Of a DNA stretch of 64,000 nucleotides, positions 43,201 through 53,121 are shown piece after piece. Location of the stretch: positions 1-64,000 of the forward strand of contig WHVA01000176.1 in the NCBI GenBank assembly GCA_015179125.1. The letters run 5' to 3'. The notes beneath the pieces are model-generated. The model did not search any database and was not told the origin of the DNA. It worked only from the letters and a program-made list of their open reading frames with translations. How positions within the stretch are numbered: the first letter of the stretch is position 1; each line of letters begins with the position of its first letter. This DNA is from Gautieria morchelliformis (lineage: Eukaryota; Basidiomycota; Agaricomycetes; Gomphales; Gomphaceae). Position numbers and translations under genes: made by a program.

Positions 43201-44985
43201 CTATAGTGGACACCCTACTTGCATCCACATAATAGACCCTCCAAAACCTACATATAAAACAGATTAGTGGAAACATAACAGACCTGGGTAAACCACACCA
43301 CCATTGATAAAACTTATCAATGAATGTCAATGCAATCTGTGTTTTTCCCACTCCACCAAGCCCATATAAGACAAAGACACGCTGTTCCTCCCTAGCAGTA
43401 GATGTCTGGTCTGTGAAGAAGTATTCCTCAAGTTGCAAAAGGATATCAAGTCTTCCAGTAAATCTGCATGTTGGTGGAGGACAAGCCTCACAGCAAGCTC
43501 TCTGTTTACCTGATAGTTGGCTGACGGTGCCTATGCCTACAGTGTCTACCATAAAACATATGTCATCAGCTGTGAGCCATTGCAAATTGTACATACTGAG
43601 GTGTGCAGCAGGTATCACTTCCTGGCGCTCCCTGAGAGCAATGACAGCAGCCGTTACCATCTCGTCTACCTGTCCCCGCCGAAGATGCTCTAATGTGTGT
43701 GTTGTCACCTCGGGTAACCTTTCCCACTGTGCCAATGTTACATTTTGCATTCCTTGCTCCACATTGAACCGGAAATAGACGTTCGGGGCAGATCTGAAGC
43801 GCTGCTCGGTTTCCTCTGCTGTTGCCTCACACTCCGTGGTGATCTTCTTCAATACCTCTGCTACACTTAATGGTATGATGTTATTAAACAGACCAGGTGC
43901 CGGCAGGCTGGCAGTGGTGACATGTCCAGTACCGATGCTGACAACGCAAGCAATATGTTGATGCGGAAAGATGTGTTCTGCTTCTCTGAGGATTTGCCTG
44001 ATCGGATTGTTGCAACCCAGGCCGCCATCGACAAAGGGTTCACGCATAGATGGTTTGCCGATGAAAATCTGTTTGAAAAAGGTAGGAGCGGCAGACGTAG
44101 CACGGGCAGCCTCCCATATAGCGCAGTCGAATGATTCGTATTTGCCTACGCTGTACGTACGAAAGAGCCGGGGTGTGCTCATGTACTTTGCGGGCATCGC
44201 GCAGACGAAACTGGGCTACGGTCAGCCATGTACCAAGCCAAGATCGAGCGGCAACGTGAACATACGTTTTGCACACCTCTCTGCTCGGCCTTGGATCAAA
44301 CATGCGTGCGTCAGGGTCACCAGTCGATTCCTGGATGATTGCCTTGATAGTGTTCTCCAAATTGCTAGCCTTGAACATTCCGTCCTTCCAAATTGGTTTC
44401 TTCTCCGAGAAGACTCGTTCGGCGAATGTGCCATAGGCATCGATCGCTTTATCTATGGGCAGGCGAAGGCGGCCCAGCATGAGCGCTATGAGCCTGCATG
44501 GAACGTATTAGCGAACGACGGCGACCGAGAAGAAAGTAACTTACCCGCCCGTACTAGTACCGCAGATCAAGTCGAAATATTCACAAGGAAGGGGGACGGT
44601 GGGTCGCCCTTCTTCGCGCTGGATTCTTTGCATGATTTCCTGTAGTATGATGAGTTCGGACAAGCCACGGATTCCCCCGCCATCTGCTGAGGGAGTTAGA
44701 AGGTGGCAGCTAACAGGCATGAAAACATTACCGAGTGAAAGCAACCTAAGCCCGGCACCCTGATGCTCATCGGTTAGCGTCGTGGGGTAGATTCAACCTC
44801 CGTTCTCCCTGAGGAAAGGCCAGAAGTAGACGGTAATTTGACCTATTCACGAACATTCATGAGATAGGCAGTCAGTCCCCTTGATTACTTAGTGTACAGG
44901 AATAAATTTTGCTTACCGTTGACCGTTCCAAAGACTGCTTTACGATCGGCGTCGTTTCGCCATCCTTGGATGAACGGGCAGCCAT
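40196..44985 (-). CDS. Patatin / NB-ARC / TPR NLR-type receptor (NLR2)
   Basis: This spliced minus-strand gene has exon 1 at 44917-44985 (MAARSSKDGETT), a second exon ending at 44732, exon 3 at 44545-44683, exon 4 at 44266-44493, and then exon 5 from 44210. Introns are 44684-44731, 44494-44544, 44211-44265 and probably about 43248-43300. Splicing recreates the patatin motifs LDGGGIRG, GTSTG and DGG (44021-44029, residues 57-59 of the 1333-codon frame that starts at 44197). NB-ARC follows, with the P-loop GLGGVGKT, the Walker B region WLLFLDNADD and a GLPL-like LGYLALAI. Fifteen 42-residue TPR / kinesin-light-chain-like repeats (LGEEHPDTLTAMGSLAATY) plus a partial one follow. Family knowledge: fungal NLRs sense non-self or cell damage and trigger a lipase-type effector. 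The 5' exon junction is uncertain (see findings). Confidence 0.82.
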
Positions 44986-45493
44986 GGCGATCTGCTGATT
45001 ATGGTGCATGGAGGAGTTGGAGGTCAGGGTGGTTCTACGAGAGAGAAGGAGGCGGTGCCAGGCAACTGCGGTGAGAACGTGGGAATAGGCACGACCTGTC
45101 AACGAGCCCAGTGACCCGAACTTGTAGTTACTACCTACAAGTTTTAGTAGAGATGTAAGTGAAGAGAAGGATGGCAAACGTTGAAATTTGAGCTCTCCAA
45201 AGATTCTGAGCTTCACGCTGACTGGCGGAGAACCTCTATAGGCCCACTCTCTAAGCGGTGGTGCTCGCTTATGGTCCTATCACCCCTGTGGATGAAATGG
45301 TTGAGACATGGCGGCCCTGGGACCTCGTTTATTTATAGATTTTGTTGTACAGACGCTTTACATTGACTGCTATGTCGCAGAGGACGACAATGTCTTGTCC
45401 CAAGCCAGAACTAAACGTAACACAGAATCTAGTGCACACTGTGCATAGTACGGATGTACGGAAGGCCAAGCTAAAGTGCTGCGTGAAGGAGGG
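44986..45493. other. Upstream region of NLR2
   Basis: Non-coding and homologous to 37767-38280. Presumed promoter region. Homology between the two duplicated units stops at about 45493, inside or next to the phosphotransferase remnant. Confidence 0.55.
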
Positions 45494-45499
45494 TCTTAG

Positions 45500-45849
45500 T
45501 TAGCGGGGACGATCCCCACGGCCCCCTTCAATCCGTGAAGAGGTTATCTTCGCCAGAAGCCTCTCCATTACGGAGAACGGCGCACAACCTCGGAAGAGTA
45601 GAAGTCCCATCCATGAATCTGTGGAACAGGCAGCGTCTGGTCGCGCTGTTCCAGAAAGTCGAGGTAGAGAATCTCCCGCGTGAACCTGTCGTGGACCCAC
45701 TGGTAAAACATGCCGTTGGTTTTGAAGTTGTACCTGACCCTGGCGACCAAGAGCTCCCCATCAGCCATTTTTAAGCCATAGACCTTTGTAAAGGACGCGT
45801 TGTCTCGAGGAGCAAAGCTGAACAGGCACCGCAATGCGAATTGCCACAT
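45500..45849 (-). pseudogene. Aminoglycoside-phosphotransferase-like (APH) gene remnant, N-lobe
   Basis: About 93 codons resemble the N-lobe of basidiomycete APH-family kinases: a beta-strand segment KVYGLKMADGELLVARV, an EILYLDFLEQ helix, then the typical LPVPQIHGWDF. The catalytic HGD and IIDWE regions are missing downstream, where the duplicated NLR unit begins. It is therefore truncated. No function is claimed. Confidence 0.5.
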
Positions 45850-45936
45850 TGAAAACTATTACCACATATCTAGCTGCCGGGTTGCAACCGTGGTATACCC
45901 GTGACAAGCCAGAGTTTGAATTTTTCTGTTCCAGAG

Positions 45937-45998
45937 TTGTTTGAGCGCTTAGTACACGTGCTGGCCCAGTTCCCCGTGATGATCTGCAATGCCTATCT
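45937..45998 (+). pseudogene. APH-like remnant, 5' piece left of Copia-1
   Basis: In one frame this reads RAGPVPRDDLQC and, after removal of Copia-1 and one TSD, continues through a TGA into the piece at 59943-60092. It is in the opposite orientation to the remnant at 45500-45849. Confidence 0.35.
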
Positions 45999-46175
45999 TC
46001 TTGAGCGCAGTGATAGTAAAGGACAAGAATGGTATTCCTCGACTCGCGAGGTCTCAGAAAAATATACAGTGGACTAGCTACTGTAACTATGGGATTCGAG
46101 AGGAGCTTGAACTGGTGGAACCACGCACGAGTGACCATAGATGAATAAGGAATGGTTGAGCGATGGACTTCAACA
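45999..46175 (-). repeat. 3' LTR of Copia-1
   Basis: 177 bp. On the minus strand it starts TGTTGAAGTCC just after the polypurine tract CGCTCGGGGGGTC and ends GCTCAAGA. The end is GA instead of the usual CA. Confidence 0.8.
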
Positions 46176-46230
46176 GACCCCCCGAGCGAAAAAAAATCAA
46201 AGAAATATGATGGATACATGAGGGGAAAAA

Positions 46231-48627
46231 TCACAACATGCCTAATTTAAGAAATAGAAACTTGTGCTGCGCAAGCGGCAGAGACTTCGTGAAAATATCC
46301 GCGATGTTCTCAGCGGACCGAACATAAGTAATGTCGGTGTCACCATGATCAACGAGTTCGCGAACCCAATGTCCTTCGACGCACAAGTGTTTGGTGCGGG
46401 GATGGTGGGACGTGTCGTGGATGTTGGAGATTGTCTGCATATTGTCGCAATAGATGTGGATCGGGTCGGCGCAGGGCAAGCCGAGCTCCTGGATGAGGTG
46501 GCGAATCCACAGAGCGTGCTTGACACCGGGGATCAAGGCCATGGACTCGGATTCCGTGGTGGAGAGGGCAATCCGAGTTTGCTTCTTGGAAATCCATGCG
46601 ACGATGCACCCGTGGTAAAGGCAGACATAGCCGCCAACTGAGTGTGAGTCGGCAAGTCCAGTGAAGTCGGCGTCAGAGTAGATTTCGATGAGGGGAGTGG
46701 AAGATGAGCGGCGCAATACGATGCCCGCGTCACGTGTGCCTTTCAAGTACCTTATGACACGCTTAACCGCCGTCCAGTGAGCCTCGCTGTAGTCGTGTGT
46801 GTGTTGACTCAGCTGCTGGACAGCGAACGCGATGTCAGGGCAGGAACCCAAGACGGCGTACATCAGGGATCCAACCGCTTGAGCGTAAGGTGCGTCTGGC
46901 GCGGGGTCATCTTTGGAGCGCGGCTCCAAGGACTTGATGTCATGGAGGACGGGCATGTCGACAGGTGGGGCTTCAACTAGGTTGAACCGTTGGATGATGA
47001 CATCGACATAATGACCCTGCGAGAGCTTAATGGAATCGCGACCAGGGTCAATGTCAACCCTGATGCCGAGGATCTTGAGCATCTCACCGAGATCCTTCAT
47101 CATGAAGTTAGAGTGAAGGAGGGCTTTAGCACTTGCCATTAGCGTTTTGGTGCTCGCAAATAGCCCGAGGTCGTCGACGTAGATGGTGATAATGGTGAGT
47201 CGGTCACACGTTTTCTTGAAGAAAACACAGTCATCGGCATGACTACGGGTGAAGCCATCATTGATGAGGACCGTGGTAAGCTTTTTGTACCAAGAACGAC
47301 CTGATTGTTTCAGGCCATAAATGGCACGGTGCAGCTTTAGGACACGTCTGGATCCGTCGTCAAAGCCGTCAGGCTGGCGCATGTAGATTTCCTCATCTAG
47401 AGTAGAATTCAAGTACGCGCCTTTCACGTCCATCATCTCAATCTCCCATCCCTTTTGGATAGCGAGCACGAGGATAAGCCGCAGGCTGTCCAGCTTGACA
47501 ACTGGGGATGTGACTTTGAAGTAGTCCATGCCGGGACGTTGCGTGAATCCCTGCGCAACCAGCCTCGCTTTTCCCAGCTCGAACGCGCCATCTGTGTCTG
47601 TTTTGGCCGCGTATACCCACCGGCTCCCAACGATGTTCTTCCCTGCTGGTAACTCAACCAGCTCCCATGTCCCAACCTCGACATGCTGCTGCATCTCAGT
47701 CTCCATCGCCGCTCTCCATATCGGGAAATCATCCCGACGTAACGCCTCTGCATAGGACGTCGGCTCTGTCACGATCTCCATCGCTGACAGAGTCCGCTCG
47801 CCCTCATGCATGTGACAGTAGTCAGGAGCGGGCTTACCCGCAAACCTGGTGCTGCGCCGCGGTCCCTCCCTCGGGTCCGCAGCCACAGCGCCAGTTGTGA
47901 CAACGCCACCTGGAGGCATGGCGATCAGTGCAGGGGCAGTGGGTGCAGGGACAGGAGCCAACTGGGCGGCCCCAGGGGCATTCCCGACGATCGGTGCGGC
48001 CTCCAAGTTGTCATCATCAGGCACAGGGTGGATGGTGGTGTCGGTCTCATCGAAAATGACGTTACAGGAGGTTTGGATGTGGTGCGAGTGTACATTGTAA
48101 TATTTCCAGGCTTTCGCATTGGGGGCAACACCGGTGAAGATGTGTTGCTCGGACTTCGGTTCTAGTTTAGTATGGCGTTGGTCAGGGACCTTAATCCAAC
48201 ACTTTTTACCAAATTCCTCCAACTTCCCGACATCTCGTTTCTTGCCAAAGAACGCCTGGTAGGGTGTCATATCCGTGCCAAGCGCACGCATAGGCGATCT
48301 GTTCTTGATATAACAGGTGTAAGCGACGGCCTCCACCCATAGGGTCTTGGGCAGCTGTTTCGCAAATATCATCGCGCGTGCGTGTTCTAACAGTGTGCGG
48401 TTTAATCGTTCTGCGATGCCGTTCTGAGCTGGGGAATAAGGGGCAGTGGACTCCATGATGATCCCTTTTTCAGCGCAGAAAAGCCTAAAAGCCGTGCTAA
48501 TATACTCGCCACCACCGTCGCTTCGCAAGCATTTGAGCAGACGTCCCGTCTGTGTTTCAACCAGGGCAGCGTACTCCTTGAATCGATCGAGGACACTGTC
48601 CTTGGAGTGGCTGAAATAAAGCACTGT
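46231..48627 (-). CDS. Copia-1 Pol, C-terminal part (integrase core to RNase H)
   Basis: An uninterrupted frame of about 797 codons contains the integrase catalytic region (SDGGGEYIS, then TAPYSPAQNGIAERLNRT), a basic linker, RT with EIEMMDVKGAYLNS and the IYVDDLGLF box, and RNase H with ISKKQTRIALSTTESE and HHPRTKHL. The stop is at 46231-46233. The frame joins exactly to 53127 upstream once Copia-2 and one TSD are removed (KSRY to TVLYFS), so this is one polyprotein split by a nested element. Confidence 0.85.
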   Translation of the reverse strand, partial: TVLYFSHSKDSVLDRFKEYAALVETQTGRLLKCLRSDGGGEYISTAFRLFCAEKGIIMESTAPYSPAQNGIAERLNRTLLEHARAMIFAKQLPKTLWVEAVAYTCYIKNRSPMRALGTDMTPYQAFFGKKRDVGKLEEFGKKCWIKVPDQRHTKLEPKSEQHIFTGVAPNAKAWKYYNVHSHHIQTSCNVIFDETDTTIHPVPDDDNLEAAPIVGNAPGAAQLAPVPAPTAPALIAMPPGGVVTTGAVAADPREGPRRSTRFAGKPAPDYCHMHEGERTLSAMEIVTEPTSYAEALRRDDFPIWRAAMETEMQQHVEVGTWELVELPAGKNIVGSRWVYAAKTDTDGAFELGKARLVAQGFTQRPGMDYFKVTSPVVKLDSLRLILVLAIQKGWEIEMMDVKGAYLNSTLDEEIYMRQPDGFDDGSRRVLKLHRAIYGLKQSGRSWYKKLTTVLINDGFTRSHADDCVFFKKTCDRLTIITIYVDDLGLFASTKTLMASAKALLHSNFMMKDLGEMLKILGIRVDIDPGRDSIKLSQGHYVDVIIQRFNLVEAPPVDMPVLHDIKSLEPRSKDDPAPDAPYAQAVGSLMYAVLGSCPDIAFAVQQLSQHTHDYSEAHWTAVKRVIRYLKGTRDAGIVLRRSSSTPLIEIYSDADFTGLADSHSVGGYVCLYHGCIVAWISKKQTRIALSTTESESMALIPGVKHALWIRHLIQELGLPCADPIHIYCDNMQTISNIHDTSHHPRTKHLCVEGHWVRELVDHGDTDITYVRSAENIADIFTKSLPLAQHKFLFLKLGML

Positions 48628-48632
48628 GTACC

Positions 48633-48852
48633 TGTGGAACGAAGGAGATATAATAGTCTGATATACTACGATCTGTACAAGATCATCTGTCCTTATATAC
48701 TAATTATGATGATCCTATATTACCAATCCCTTCGAGCTGCTGTGCCGATGCGGTGCCGGTGTACCAGTATCCGGGGTCGAGAGCGATCTCGAACCTTCGG
48801 CTGAGTGCGTGCCGGCTCTGCCTCGGCGGTGTCATCGTCCCGATTACTAACA
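48633..48852 (-). repeat. 3' LTR of Copia-2
   Basis: 220 bp, minus-strand ends TGTTAGTAATCGG and GTTCCACA. It is preceded on the minus strand by the polypurine tract GCTGAGGGGGAG. It contains a TATATAAGGACAG box. Confidence 0.9.
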
Positions 48853-49936
48853 CTCCCCCTCAGCGAGAAGTCCCTTCGGTAAAATCCTAATTTCCCTAAT
48901 AGATACCTATGTTGATGCATATCTAGTCCCTTTGTAAATATGTCCGCTACGTTCTCCTTCGTCGGTACGTATGTAAGTGATGCCTTGTGAGAGACCACTT
49001 TCTCACGGATGAAATGATATGCGACATTGATGTGTTTGGTACGCGCATGATACGTTGCGTCATGTGATAGTGTAATGGCGCCTAGATTGTCTGATCGAAG
49101 TGACGTGGGCTGGGTTTGATCGATTCCAAGTTCTTCGATAAAAGCCTCAGCCAGATTAATTGCTTGGCGCCCTCGGTAAGTGCCATGTATTCGGCCTCCG
49201 TGGTAGATAGCGCGATCGTTCGCTGCTTCTTCGAGCTCCATGCGATAGCTCCCCCTCCTAGTATAGCTACATAGCCACTAATAGATAGTGCGTCGTTTCT
49301 ATTAGCATAATCCGAGTCGACAAATATTTCGAGGTCGAGACCAGCGTCTCGTCGGAAGATTATGCCGTCGTCACGTGACCCCTTGAGGTACCTGAGCGCG
49401 TGCTTGATCGCCGTCCAGTGCTCGGTTCCGTAAGTAGTAGTGAATTGGCTCAAGTGTTGTACGGTAAAAGCCAAATCAGGTCGCGTGCTGAGTGCTGCAT
49501 ACATGAGTGATCCGATCGCCTTAGCATAGGGTACTTCGGCAGTTGGACCTGTTGAGTCCATGGGTGTCGTGAGTTTGATCATTTTATGCAGAGGTGTAGA
49601 TACGGAATGTGCTGTTGTCATGTTGAATCGATCGAGTATGATGTCGATGTAATGCCCTTGTGACATGATCAGTGTTCCCTCATCCCTATTCCTTTCAACT
49701 CTAATTCCCAAGATTTTCTTCATTTCTCCTAAATCTGTTAAAGGGAATTTCCCATGAAGCTCCCCCTTGAGCTTAATCATCCCTCCTTTGGAGTCAGCAA
49801 ATAGTCCAAAGTCGTCCACATATACTGATATGACTTCGATTGAATCCTTATCTTGTCTGATGTAGACGCATTCATCGGCTGTACTTTGATGGAAGCCGAG
49901 ATCGAGTAGTAATTTGCGTAAGCGCTGATGCCAAGC
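48853..49936 (-). pseudogene. Copia-2 RT end and RNase H, broken
   Basis: After the TGA at 49937-49939 the same frame stays open through the YVDDFGLFAD box, then through KKQRTIALSTTEAEYMALTEG to 49082. A one-base loss near 49165 shifts the RNase H tail (INLAEAFIEELG, HARTKHINVAYHFIRE, VADIFTKGL) into another frame. No stop occurs in that frame before the LTR. Confidence 0.75.
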
Positions 49937-52822
49937 TCACCCCGATTGTTTGAGTCCGTAGAGCGCTCTGTATATTCTTAGAACGCGTCCAGATCCATCA
50001 TCAAAACCGTCGGGCTGGCGCATGTAGATCTCCTCATCTATGGTTGAATTGAGGTAGGCGCCTTTGACATCCATCATTTCGATTTCCCAATCGAGTGTGT
50101 TTGCGATCGCTAATAGAACACGTAGTGAATCGAATTTGACCACGGGTGAGGTTATCTCGTAGTAATCCATCCCTGGCCTCTGTGTGAATCCTTGAGCCAC
50201 AACCCTTGCTTTAGCCTTATCGAATTGTCCGTCCGGTTGTGTTTTGACAGCGTATACCCATCGGCAACCGATAGCTACTCGTCCGGGTGGTAGTTCTGTT
50301 AGCTCCCATGTTCCTAACGTCTTGTGTTGGTCCATCTCAATTTCCATCGCTTTCTCCCAGATCGGCGCATCATCACGTGATACCGCCGCTCTGTAATTCT
50401 CAGGTTCAGTGACGATTTCTCTCGTTATGTAAACCTGCTCGGTGCGTCCTGAATTATTCAGCTTCCGGTAATCCGGTCTTTGAGTGATACGGGCGCTCCG
50501 TCGGATCTCTGGAGCTGGCGCTTGTTCAGGTGGATCAGGAACGGGTGTTGTCTGGGGTGATGACGTCTGTGGGGTAGATGTGATCGGGTCCGGCACATGC
50601 TCGCGCGGTGAGTGCTCCCCCTCGAGCGGTGCCGTGTCGTCATCGTCGTTATCTGGGATAGGGTAGAGTCGGTTGTCATTTTCGTCGAATGTGATATTTC
50701 TCGAAATTTGAACATGTTTTGAGGCTTTATTGTAATACCTCCATGCTTTTGCATGTTCTGCTACTCCGACGAAGATATGTTCTTCTGCCTTTGGATCAAG
50801 TTTGGCTCGACGTTGATCCGGCACCATAACCCAACAATTTGTCCCGAATTCCTCTAGACGAGCTATGTTCGGCTTCTTGCCGAATAGTGCTTGGAACGGC
50901 GTTGCGTCATCTCCAAGCGCTCGCGTGGGTGATCGATTTTTGATATAACACGCGTAAGCCACGGCCTCGGGCCAGAGTATTTTTGGCAGGTTCTTGGCAA
51001 ATATCATTGCCCGTGCGTGCTCGAGTAAGGTCCGGTTGAGTCGTTCGGCAATTCCATTCTGGGCTGGGGAGTATGGAGCTGTGGTCTCCATGATAATGCC
51101 ATATTTTGCACAAAATTCCTTGAAATTTTTATTGACATATTCCCCTCCATTATCCGAGTGAAACCTCTTCAGTTTCTGACCTGTTTGGGTCTCGAGGAAT
51201 GCCTTGTACGTCTCGAAGTGTTTGAGCGCTTCATCTTTGGTGCTCCCAAAATAGATTACGGTGTACCTCGATTTGATGTCCGTGAAAGAATAAAAGTATT
51301 TCTCACGCGATGGTCCCTCGGTCTGGGCAGGTCCCCATACATCGGATACTGTTAGGTCACCAACCTGTTCTACAGTGTCCTCGGCTCTTTTGGGGAACGG
51401 CTCCACATGCCGCTTGCCTTGTATGCATGCCTTGCACTGGCTCGGCTCGTTTGACTCGTCGATCTCAAGTCCGGTGACTAGATCGTTAGATTTCAACATC
51501 TTTATAGAATTTATGTTGACGTGCCCGAGTATCCTGTGCCATTTGTCCCATGACCGTCCTTTTGCCGCTGCGGCAAAATCCCGTGCCTCAACTGATCGAG
51601 TGACTCGTGCCTTCATACAGAATAGCCGCCCACGCTTCTGTCCCTGTGCGAAGGTAACTCCGGCGCGTGATTTGAATTCGACGCCGGTGCCTGAAAATGT
51701 GGCCGTGTTACCCTTATCAGTTAAACGCCCTACGCTGATAAGGTTGTTCGGCGCATCCGGTGCATGTTTGACGTCACGTAGCTCGATCGTGTTCGTCTTG
51801 GCGCCGATCTTGAATTCCATGTATATAGTGCCTCGGCCTTGTGTATGTAGTACCGCACCGGGTGAAATTCCTTCGATTTCAGATGGTTCCTCGGCATAGC
51901 TAGCGAAATCATTTCGGCTTCTAGCTATGTGTGTTGTTGCCGCTGAATCGGCTAACCAGTCGGATGCGGATATAGCACTGTATGCTACCTCCTTAGATAC
52001 AAATGCGAAGTCCTTTTCTTCTGCTTGTTTGACTGTTTCTTTGTTCCCTGATTTGAACCATTTCGGTGCTTGGCCCTCCTTGCCGCCACCTTTCGCCCAA
52101 CAGTCCTTCACGTAATGACCCTTCTTGCCGCAATTTCGGCACTTTCCCTTTGTTGCTCCTGAGTCATCTTTCCTGGTCCTGTGACGTTGTTGCGCCTTAA
52201 GCGCCGTCTGCCGTGCCGATCCAGCTTTCCGTGCTCGATCCTCATCGAGGACCCGAGCTATTAATATATCAGCTGTTGTCCCGGTTCCACTGGCGTTTAC
52301 TGCCATAATAAACGCCGACCAAGAATCTGGTAATGACGTCAGCAACATGTTCGAGAACTCGGTGTCACTGATGTAATGCCCCCGCGCATTCAATTCCTGT
52401 TGAATGCCGCGGAGCTTGCGTACGTGCTCCTCCATGTTCGCGCCGTCCTCGGCAAGCGTCCGGAAGAAATCTCTTCGGAGATTTACAATCCCCACTGCTC
52501 CCTTAGATTCGAATATTGCTTGTAGACTAGTCCATACAGCAAATGCAGACATCGTCTGATTGATGTAAACTAGTTGTTCATCGGCAACTCTGAGGCAAAT
52601 CTCTTTTCTAGCTTTCTTGTCCTTCCTTCTCCAATCGTCGATCTCCTGCTGCTCGGTCGCAGTGACGTTGTCGGCATCTGCCGGTCTCAGTTCCGTCTCC
52701 CTGCCGATAGCCACGTCCCACAGATCTAAGTCATCGAGTATCCACTCGAGCCGCCGGCGCCACGCCGCGTAATTATCCCCGTTCAAGGGGTCGATCTTGT
52801 ACGTGTTGTTGCTACTCGACAT
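49937..52822 (-). CDS. Copia-2 Gag-Pol (Gag, protease, integrase, start of RT)
   Basis: A 961-residue frame starts MSSSNNTYKID at 52822. The order is Gag of the UBN2 type (residues about 1-200), CCHC knuckle CRNCGKKGHYVKDC (about 230), protease region DWLADSAATTHIA, GAG-pre-integrase (WHRILGHVNINSIKML), integrase core (FHSDNGGEYV and the SPAQNGIAERLNRT segment) and the first RT motifs (EIEMMDVKGAYLNS, LYGLKQSG). It ends at a TGA where Copia-1 has an arginine codon (SGR), a single C-to-T change. The rest of RT lies beyond. Confidence 0.85.
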   Translation of the reverse strand: MSSSNNTYKIDPLNGDNYAAWRRRLEWILDDLDLWDVAIGRETELRPADADNVTATEQQEIDDWRRKDKKARKEICLRVADEQLVYINQTMSAFAVWTSLQAIFESKGAVGIVNLRRDFFRTLAEDGANMEEHVRKLRGIQQELNARGHYISDTEFSNMLLTSLPDSWSAFIMAVNASGTGTTADILIARVLDEDRARKAGSARQTALKAQQRHRTRKDDSGATKGKCRNCGKKGHYVKDCWAKGGGKEGQAPKWFKSGNKETVKQAEEKDFAFVSKEVAYSAISASDWLADSAATTHIARSRNDFASYAEEPSEIEGISPGAVLHTQGRGTIYMEFKIGAKTNTIELRDVKHAPDAPNNLISVGRLTDKGNTATFSGTGVEFKSRAGVTFAQGQKRGRLFCMKARVTRSVEARDFAAAAKGRSWDKWHRILGHVNINSIKMLKSNDLVTGLEIDESNEPSQCKACIQGKRHVEPFPKRAEDTVEQVGDLTVSDVWGPAQTEGPSREKYFYSFTDIKSRYTVIYFGSTKDEALKHFETYKAFLETQTGQKLKRFHSDNGGEYVNKNFKEFCAKYGIIMETTAPYSPAQNGIAERLNRTLLEHARAMIFAKNLPKILWPEAVAYACYIKNRSPTRALGDDATPFQALFGKKPNIARLEEFGTNCWVMVPDQRRAKLDPKAEEHIFVGVAEHAKAWRYYNKASKHVQISRNITFDENDNRLYPIPDNDDDDTAPLEGEHSPREHVPDPITSTPQTSSPQTTPVPDPPEQAPAPEIRRSARITQRPDYRKLNNSGRTEQVYITREIVTEPENYRAAVSRDDAPIWEKAMEIEMDQHKTLGTWELTELPPGRVAIGCRWVYAVKTQPDGQFDKAKARVVAQGFTQRPGMDYYEITSPVVKFDSLRVLLAIANTLDWEIEMMDVKGAYLNSTIDEEIYMRQPDGFDDGSGRVLRIYRALYGLKQSG

Positions 52823-52901
52823 CGTCGATCGGTATTGAGTTATTGGAGTATAGAGCGTAGTTAGATTTGTAGTAGTTTAGTTATGCGCGGGGCCCATAAC
52901 C

Positions 52902-53121
52902 TGTGGAACGAAGGAGATATAATAGTCTGATATACTACGATCTGTACAAGATCATCTGTCCTTATATACTAATTATGATGTTCCTATATTACCAATCCCT
53001 TCGAGCTGCTGTGCCGATGCGGTGCCGGTGTACCAGTATCCGGGGTCGAGAGCGATTTCGAACCTTCGGCTGAGTGCGTGCCGGCTCTGCCTCGGCGGTG
53101 TCATCGTCCCGATTACTAACA
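52902..53121 (-). repeat. 5' LTR of Copia-2
   Basis: 220 bp, nearly identical to 48633-48852. Immediately inside it, the plus strand reads GCGCGGGGCCCATAACC, the same primer-site sequence as in Copia-1. Confidence 0.9.

Larger units (their letters stand above)
48633..53121 (-). mobile_element. Copia-2: Ty1/copia retrotransposon nested in Copia-1 integrase
   Basis: A 4489-bp element on the minus strand with 220-bp LTRs differing at two positions and perfect target duplications GTACC (48628-48632, 53122-53126). It belongs to a family related to Copia-1 (same domain order and many shared motifs, for example the segment ending NGIAERLNRTLLEHARAM). One nonsense codon and one frameshift in RT/RNase H make this copy defective despite its young LTRs. 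Confidence 0.93.

Noticed and set aside
45500-45761. Overlapping ORFs at the APH remnant in other frames
   Set aside because: Only the 45568-45849 frame shows family motifs; the others have none.
49082-49819. Separate RNase H gene on the minus strand
   Set aside because: Same frame as Copia-2 Gag-Pol after a single TGA, so it is the continuation of that polyprotein.
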